Assembly: GCF_001039005.1 (NCBI RefSeq)
Contig: NZ_LDWR01000013.1
Location: 62,001 to 126,000 of the forward strand
Direction: 5' to 3'
Origin: Burkholderia cepacia
Lineage (GTDB): Bacteria > Pseudomonadota > Gammaproteobacteria > Burkholderiales > Burkholderiaceae
Length of the DNA: 64,000 nucleotides
Part shown: positions 60,185 to 64,000 of the stretch, one piece after another
Layout of the letters: each line of letters begins with the position of its first letter
How positions within the stretch are numbered: the stretch's first letter is position 1
Translations under genes and position numbers: made by a program
Notes under the pieces: generated by a model
Seen by the model: only the letters and a program-made list of their open reading frames with translations
Told to the model about the DNA's origin: nothing
Databases searched by the model: none

Positions 60185-62153
60185 GGTTGGAGTGACCATC
60201 GCTCTGGACGATCAACATCATAGGATCGCGCATCTCACCGCGGATGGACTCGCACACCTAATTGCGGTGGTCAACGGCGCATTAACAGTGACATCGACCT
60301 CAGAACTGCAGAAGCAGTATCAATCTGGTCGGCTGCACTTTCTCAACGAGCCCACAAATATCGGCGATCCAGTGCATTCACGGTTGGGGCGCCCGCTGTC
60401 AACGTTCCCTAACCGTGTCCGAGAGCAGGCTCTTCGAAAAAAGCAGTACCTTGACATGCTGCTCGCTAGCGGTCCGATAGTCTCGACGCCGGCTGTGCTT
60501 GCGCCGCTTATTCAGGAATGCGCGCAAGAATTGAACGACCATTATCCGCCGAGCGCTATCACTGTTTACAGATGGGCTCGTAGCATTTCGCGAGCAGACG
60601 GTGACAATAGAGTGTTGATTGATCGGTTCGACCGTCGAGGAGGCGGTGGCAGCAGGTTACCCGTTACGAGTCTGAATTTCCTCCAACAATCGATCGACTC
60701 AATATACATGGCGCGTGAACAAACCTCCGTAACCGACGTGTGTGCTGATCTTCGCTACCGGATAGATTGCGAAAATGAATTTCGCAGCGAAAGCGACAAG
60801 GTTCGAATGCCGAGCCTTTCCACCGTGTATCGGGCGATCCGTTCACTTGATGCTTTTGACGTGACGGTAGCCCGCCGCGGAAAGCGCATAGCGGACATCA
60901 CGTTTCGCACAAGTGGCCGCGGCGTCCATGTTGAACAAATCCTCGAGCGCGTGGAAATCGATCACTCGCCACTGGATCTCTTTGTAATCGACGAGAGGAC
61001 AAAGCTACCCTTAGGCCGTCCAACGGTAACCATCGCACTAGATCGATATTCAAGAATGCCGGTCGGTATGCACGTTGGATTTCAGGGGCCCTCAGTCCAC
61101 GCCGTTCTCCGGTGCTTGAGGCACGCAATAATTCCGAAGGCGGACCTTCGAGAGCGCTATCCGGATCTGCAACACGACTGGCCGTGCCATGGAAAAATTC
61201 GCGAACTAGTCTGCGATAACGGCCTAGAGTTTCACAGCGGCGAACTGAAGAGGGTTGCGTTTGAGCTGGGTATGATCATAACGTTTTGCCCAAAACGCAA
61301 GCCGTGGTTCAAAGGTGCCGTTGAACGCTTCCTGAAAACATTGAATTTTCAGTTTGCGCACGCGCTGCCCGGAACGAGTTTCGCTCGATGGTTTCATCGA
61401 GAAGATTACGATCCGCAGGAGCAGGCGTTGATCACGTACGATCAGCTACTGCATGTCCTGACGCGTTGGATTGTTGACGTCTACGCACACTCCCTCCATC
61501 GAGGAATCAAAACTACGCCGCACGAGAAGTGGGTTACGGGAGCGACGCGTTTTCCGCCAGTGCTGCCGCCGAGCATTGAGGACGTCGATATCACGATCGG
61601 GGAAACGCATACTCGAACGCTGTCTCATCAAGGCATTGAACTCGACAACTTGCGGTACAACGATCCCGCACTTCTGCAGATCCGCAGTAAACATGGGCCT
61701 CGAGTTGCGGTCGACGTCATTTCGTACTTCGATGACGTTTCACGCATTGCGGTCATCGATCCCGACACCAAGATCCCCGTCATCGTGCCGGCGCTTGATC
61801 AGGAATACGCGAGCGGTCTAACGCGAGAGCAACACAGATTGCTGTGTACACGCGCGCGAGAAACTGGCAAAGGGCTAGTCGACCAAAGTGCCCTTGCGCA
61901 CGCGAAAAGCGAAATCCGAATGCTGGTCTCCGAGTTTGCCCTGAGCAAATCACAACGAAAGCGACAAAAGAGCGCGGCGTGGCGCGGGATCGGAACAGAA
62001 GCAGCGGACATATTCGCAACGTCGGCTGACAAAACAGCCCGCAGAAAGCCGGAACCTCACATCGAGAAGCAGTCGGCCGTACCGGTGTCCAAGCTGCCAA
62101 AGCTGGTCGGCTTGCTGCTGGATGGCTCTCCAAACGGAAAGGTGTCCACATGA
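60162..62153 (+). CDS. tnsB: Tn7-like DDE transposase TnsB
   Basis: TnsB binds the transposon ends, cuts the 3' strands and joins them to target DNA. The 663-residue product has N-terminal DNA-binding helices and an rve/DDE core with D267 (EIDHSPLDLF), D352 (ELVCDNGLEFH) and E388 (FKGAVERFLKT). The last two are separated by 35 residues, the classical DD35E spacing. A Mu-type beta-barrel C-terminal domain follows. The start is ATGATG at 60162; an internal GTG at 60192 is an alternative. The stop overlaps the tnsC start (ATGA). Confidence 0.93.
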   Translation: MMKNFIFKVGVTIALDDQHHRIAHLTADGLAHLIAVVNGALTVTSTSELQKQYQSGRLHFLNEPTNIGDPVHSRLGRPLSTFPNRVREQALRKKQYLDMLLASGPIVSTPAVLAPLIQECAQELNDHYPPSAITVYRWARSISRADGDNRVLIDRFDRRGGGGSRLPVTSLNFLQQSIDSIYMAREQTSVTDVCADLRYRIDCENEFRSESDKVRMPSLSTVYRAIRSLDAFDVTVARRGKRIADITFRTSGRGVHVEQILERVEIDHSPLDLFVIDERTKLPLGRPTVTIALDRYSRMPVGMHVGFQGPSVHAVLRCLRHAIIPKADLRERYPDLQHDWPCHGKIRELVCDNGLEFHSGELKRVAFELGMIITFCPKRKPWFKGAVERFLKTLNFQFAHALPGTSFARWFHREDYDPQEQALITYDQLLHVLTRWIVDVYAHSLHRGIKTTPHEKWVTGATRFPPVLPPSIEDVDITIGETHTRTLSHQGIELDNLRYNDPALLQIRSKHGPRVAVDVISYFDDVSRIAVIDPDTKIPVIVPALDQEYASGLTREQHRLLCTRARETGKGLVDQSALAHAKSEIRMLVSEFALSKSQRKRQKSAAWRGIGTEAADIFATSADKTARRKPEPHIEKQSAVPVSKLPKLVGLLLDGSPNGKVST

Positions 62154-63127
62154 TTGATCGACCGTTTTCCGATGAAGACTATGCTCGGATGAAGGAAGTG
62201 GAGCGCATTCTCATTCCTCATCGGCAATTTAAGGACGTGGTTGCGCGGTTACAGCACGTCCTTGATTTATCGCGACATGGTGCAGATCCACGTCATACCC
62301 TCCTTGTAGGTGAGTCTGGCACTGGAAAAACATGGATCGCTCGTTATATCCGGTCGATACTTCCGGAATCAGAAAGCGAAGATGCCCACATCAAGCCGGT
62401 CCTCGTTGTCGAAACTCCAACGTCGCCGACGTTGAAGAGCCTGGCGCAGGCAATGCTTGTTGCACTCGGAGATCCACTGGCAAGCCTTGGCAACGCTGAA
62501 GTCAAGCGGCTACGGGCGCTTGCGCTCATGCGTCAGTGTCGGGTCCGGATGCTCATCGTTGATGAACTTCAACATTTTCTCGACCATGGCTCTCACAATT
62601 CGCCGCAATCGGTAGCCGACTGGCTCAAAAGCTTCGTGGAAGATGCGCGAATACCGTGTCTGCTAATGGGTTTGCCAAGATCAACGGCAATCCTTACGCT
62701 TAACGAGCAACTTCGGCGCCGATTTTCGGCTCGTATAGAACTTGTACCTTTTTCAATTGAGCGCGAAGACGAAGAGATAGAGTTCCGAACAATACTGAAT
62801 GCCTTGGATGAAATGCTTCCTTGTCAACGCCGCTCAGGCCTAGCCGAGGCTGAAACTGCGCGTCGGATATACATTGCAACCAACGGCCTAATCGGATACA
62901 TCAGACGGCTCACGACCGGGGCATTCGAACTGATGGTGGCTGCGAACCAGCCAAGTATCGATCGATCCTTGTTACAACAGGCCTTCGTTCAAGAGATCTG
63001 GCGCGGCGGACAGAACGAGCTAAATCCATTTCATCCGAAATTCTCGTTTCGTCGTCTGGATCGACCAGGCGAACCGTTTGCGCCTACCAGCCGCCGAGGG
63101 GAAACCCGCGGCACGCGACGCCGTTAG
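62150..63127 (+). CDS. tnsC: Tn7-like AAA+ regulator TnsC
   Basis: TnsC is the ATPase that links the target-site selector (TniQ/TnsD) to TnsAB. The 325-residue product has Walker A GESGTGKT (residues 54-61), Walker B LIVDE (135-139) and arginine-rich sensor regions typical of the TniB/TnsC group. It is much shorter than E. coli Tn7 TnsC (about 555 residues), closer to TniB-like proteins, and the C-terminal ~40 residues are basic (TSRRGETRGTRRR). It is coupled to tnsB through ATGA. Confidence 0.92.
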   Translation: MIDRPFSDEDYARMKEVERILIPHRQFKDVVARLQHVLDLSRHGADPRHTLLVGESGTGKTWIARYIRSILPESESEDAHIKPVLVVETPTSPTLKSLAQAMLVALGDPLASLGNAEVKRLRALALMRQCRVRMLIVDELQHFLDHGSHNSPQSVADWLKSFVEDARIPCLLMGLPRSTAILTLNEQLRRRFSARIELVPFSIEREDEEIEFRTILNALDEMLPCQRRSGLAEAETARRIYIATNGLIGYIRRLTTGAFELMVAANQPSIDRSLLQQAFVQEIWRGGQNELNPFHPKFSFRRLDRPGEPFAPTSRRGETRGTRRR

Positions 63128-63140
63128 TGGAGGATCAATC

Positions 63141-64000
63141 GTGAAAGCGCCGTTGATCAACCTCCCACAGACTCGTCCCTTCGAAAGCGTCCAGGGCTTT
63201 CTTCTGCGATTGGCGGAAGCCAACGCGTATCCTGCTGTCGAGTGGTTGCAGCGTATTGATGGTCTCCACGCACACCTTCGTGATCTCGTGGGTACCACCA
63301 TTTTTGGATTTATACCCAAATGGCTCGGTGAGTTGGGCACGCCTGTCATAGTTCCGCCAGGGTTTGACCAAAAATTTTGTCTTGGCCGGCGAGCAAAATG
63401 CTGTGTTGCGTGCTTGTTAACGGCGCCGTACTGGCGAACAATATGGGAACATCGGCTATACGTCGCTTGCCACATACACGGCACGGAGTTGGTAGACACA
63501 TGCCTTGCGTGCGGGAGCAAACTTTGTTGGAGACGAGCGTCGATGATGAGATGTCGCTGCGGAAGTGAGATTTCGTCATGGGAAGAAGTCGAAGCGAGTC
63601 GCACTAGCGTCGACGCCGCTCTCCATATTTGGCATGCGTTTGTGAGAGCGACCGGTGTGCGGGAGGACACAGTCGGACGACGGATTAGCGCGCTTGAAGA
63701 TCTCAGCTTACCCTCCATCGCGTCATTGATTTCGCACCTTGGAGCGACGACGGAGACGACCGAGTACATGTTGACGCCGAAAGCGTGGCGCAACCTTACG
63801 TTGTCTGAAACTTCCCGACTAGTAGCTGCTGCCTATTTACGCTTGACCGACTGGCCATTTAAGTTTCACGACTTCCTTCGGGAGGAAGAGCGATCGATTG
63901 GAGATGCCGCTGAAACTTCGCTGCAATCGCCACGCGTGCGCCAACTAAAGAAGTTCTTGTTTCACGATCTTGCGCCTGACCTGAACTTCCTTCTCGACGG
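63141..64000 (+). CDS. tniQ: TniQ/TnsD-type target selector, N-terminal part (runs off the window)
   Basis: From GTG 63141, with GGAGG 8 bases upstream, the frame stays open to the window end (286 codons). The N-terminus PFESVQGFLLRLAEANAYP is the TniQ start motif. Zinc-binding pairs follow: C88xxC91, C110xxH113, C121xxC124 and C138xC140. This is the TniQ domain of TnsD proteins, which bind the attachment site. Whether it is a long TnsD (DNA-binding) or a short TniQ depends on the part beyond the window. Confidence 0.88.
   Translation, partial: MKAPLINLPQTRPFESVQGFLLRLAEANAYPAVEWLQRIDGLHAHLRDLVGTTIFGFIPKWLGELGTPVIVPPGFDQKFCLGRRAKCCVACLLTAPYWRTIWEHRLYVACHIHGTELVDTCLACGSKLCWRRASMMRCRCGSEISSWEEVEASRTSVDAALHIWHAFVRATGVREDTVGRRISALEDLSLPSIASLISHLGATTETTEYMLTPKAWRNLTLSETSRLVAAAYLRLTDWPFKFHDFLREEERSIGDAAETSLQSPRVRQLKKFLFHDLAPDLNFLLD

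Larger units (their letters stand above)
58886..64000 (+). mobile_element. Tn7-like transposon, one end with tnsABC and tniQ (continues beyond the window)
   Basis: The region from 58886 has markedly lower GC than the core. It holds TnsB-site-like repeats at its edge and four co-directional genes tnsA, tnsB, tnsC and tniQ/tnsD, with tnsB-tnsC overlapping at ATGA. A TnsA endonuclease together with a DDE TnsB implies cut-and-paste transposition. The tns genes read inward from the gyrB-proximal end, as Tn7 does from its right end at glmS. The far end and the cargo are not visible. Confidence 0.9.

Noticed and set aside
58886..64000. CRISPR array or cas genes inside the Tn7-like element
   Set aside because: None is visible up to the window edge. 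The repeats at the end are transposase sites, not a spacer-repeat array. The unseen part of the element could still hold such genes.

Overview
The window reads as a piece of the main chromosome of a Burkholderia, most likely of the Burkholderia cepacia complex. Evidence for this is the GC-rich, C/G-ending codon use, the block mnmE - yidC - yidD - rnpA - rpmH - dnaA - dnaN - gyrB, the DUF4148 and DUF4390 proteins, and the phnWAY 2-aminoethylphosphonate (AEP) cluster. Assignment to a species is not possible from sequence reading alone.

Layout. 0-19 kb is ordinary core: the 5' part of an ntrY-type sensor kinase, a DUF4390 gene and rsmB in one minus-strand operon, then htpX, a LysE exporter, fmt-def, divergent dprA, a thioredoxin-like gene and topB, a LysR regulator, a D-2-hydroxyacid dehydrogenase, a patatin-like and a PaaI-like gene, tRNA-Lys(CUU), a DUF3592 protein, and a three-gene polar amino acid ABC importer. 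19.7-30.2 kb is a phosphonate catabolic and uptake regulon: phnY-phnA on the minus strand and phnS-phnT-phnU(fused)-phnW plus a flavin amine oxidoreductase on the plus strand, with a GntR regulator at the far end. PhnW, PhnY and PhnA would convert AEP to acetate and phosphate. Two overlapping face-to-face promoters lie in the phnA/phnS gap, and a shared 10-mer also occurs in the gntR promoter. 30.3-45.7 kb holds a Tat-exported phospholipase C, a LysR regulator, lldP, gshA, alkA-ada, yaeQ, speG, a diguanylate cyclase and several small secreted or membrane proteins. A compact candidate sRNA with a duplicated CTCCTCC (anti-Shine-Dalgarno-like) motif lies at 40.54-40.61 kb. 45.7-48.0 kb is an AT-rich islet with two frameshift-broken genes and a small membrane protein. 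48.0-58.9 kb is the dnaA neighbourhood, interrupted only by a divergent HTH regulator that has a perfect palindrome upstream.

From about 58,886 to the end of the window lies one end of a Tn7-like transposon. Its end begins 2 bases after the gyrB stop codon, carries TnsB-site-like repeats, and is followed by tnsA, tnsB, tnsC and a zinc-finger TniQ/TnsD gene that runs off the window. The arrangement copies Tn7 at glmS (transposition end next to the 3' end of an essential gene, tns genes reading inward), but the target here is gyrB. Cargo and the other end lie outside the window. This is the most interesting system seen. No CRISPR array or cas gene is present in the visible part.
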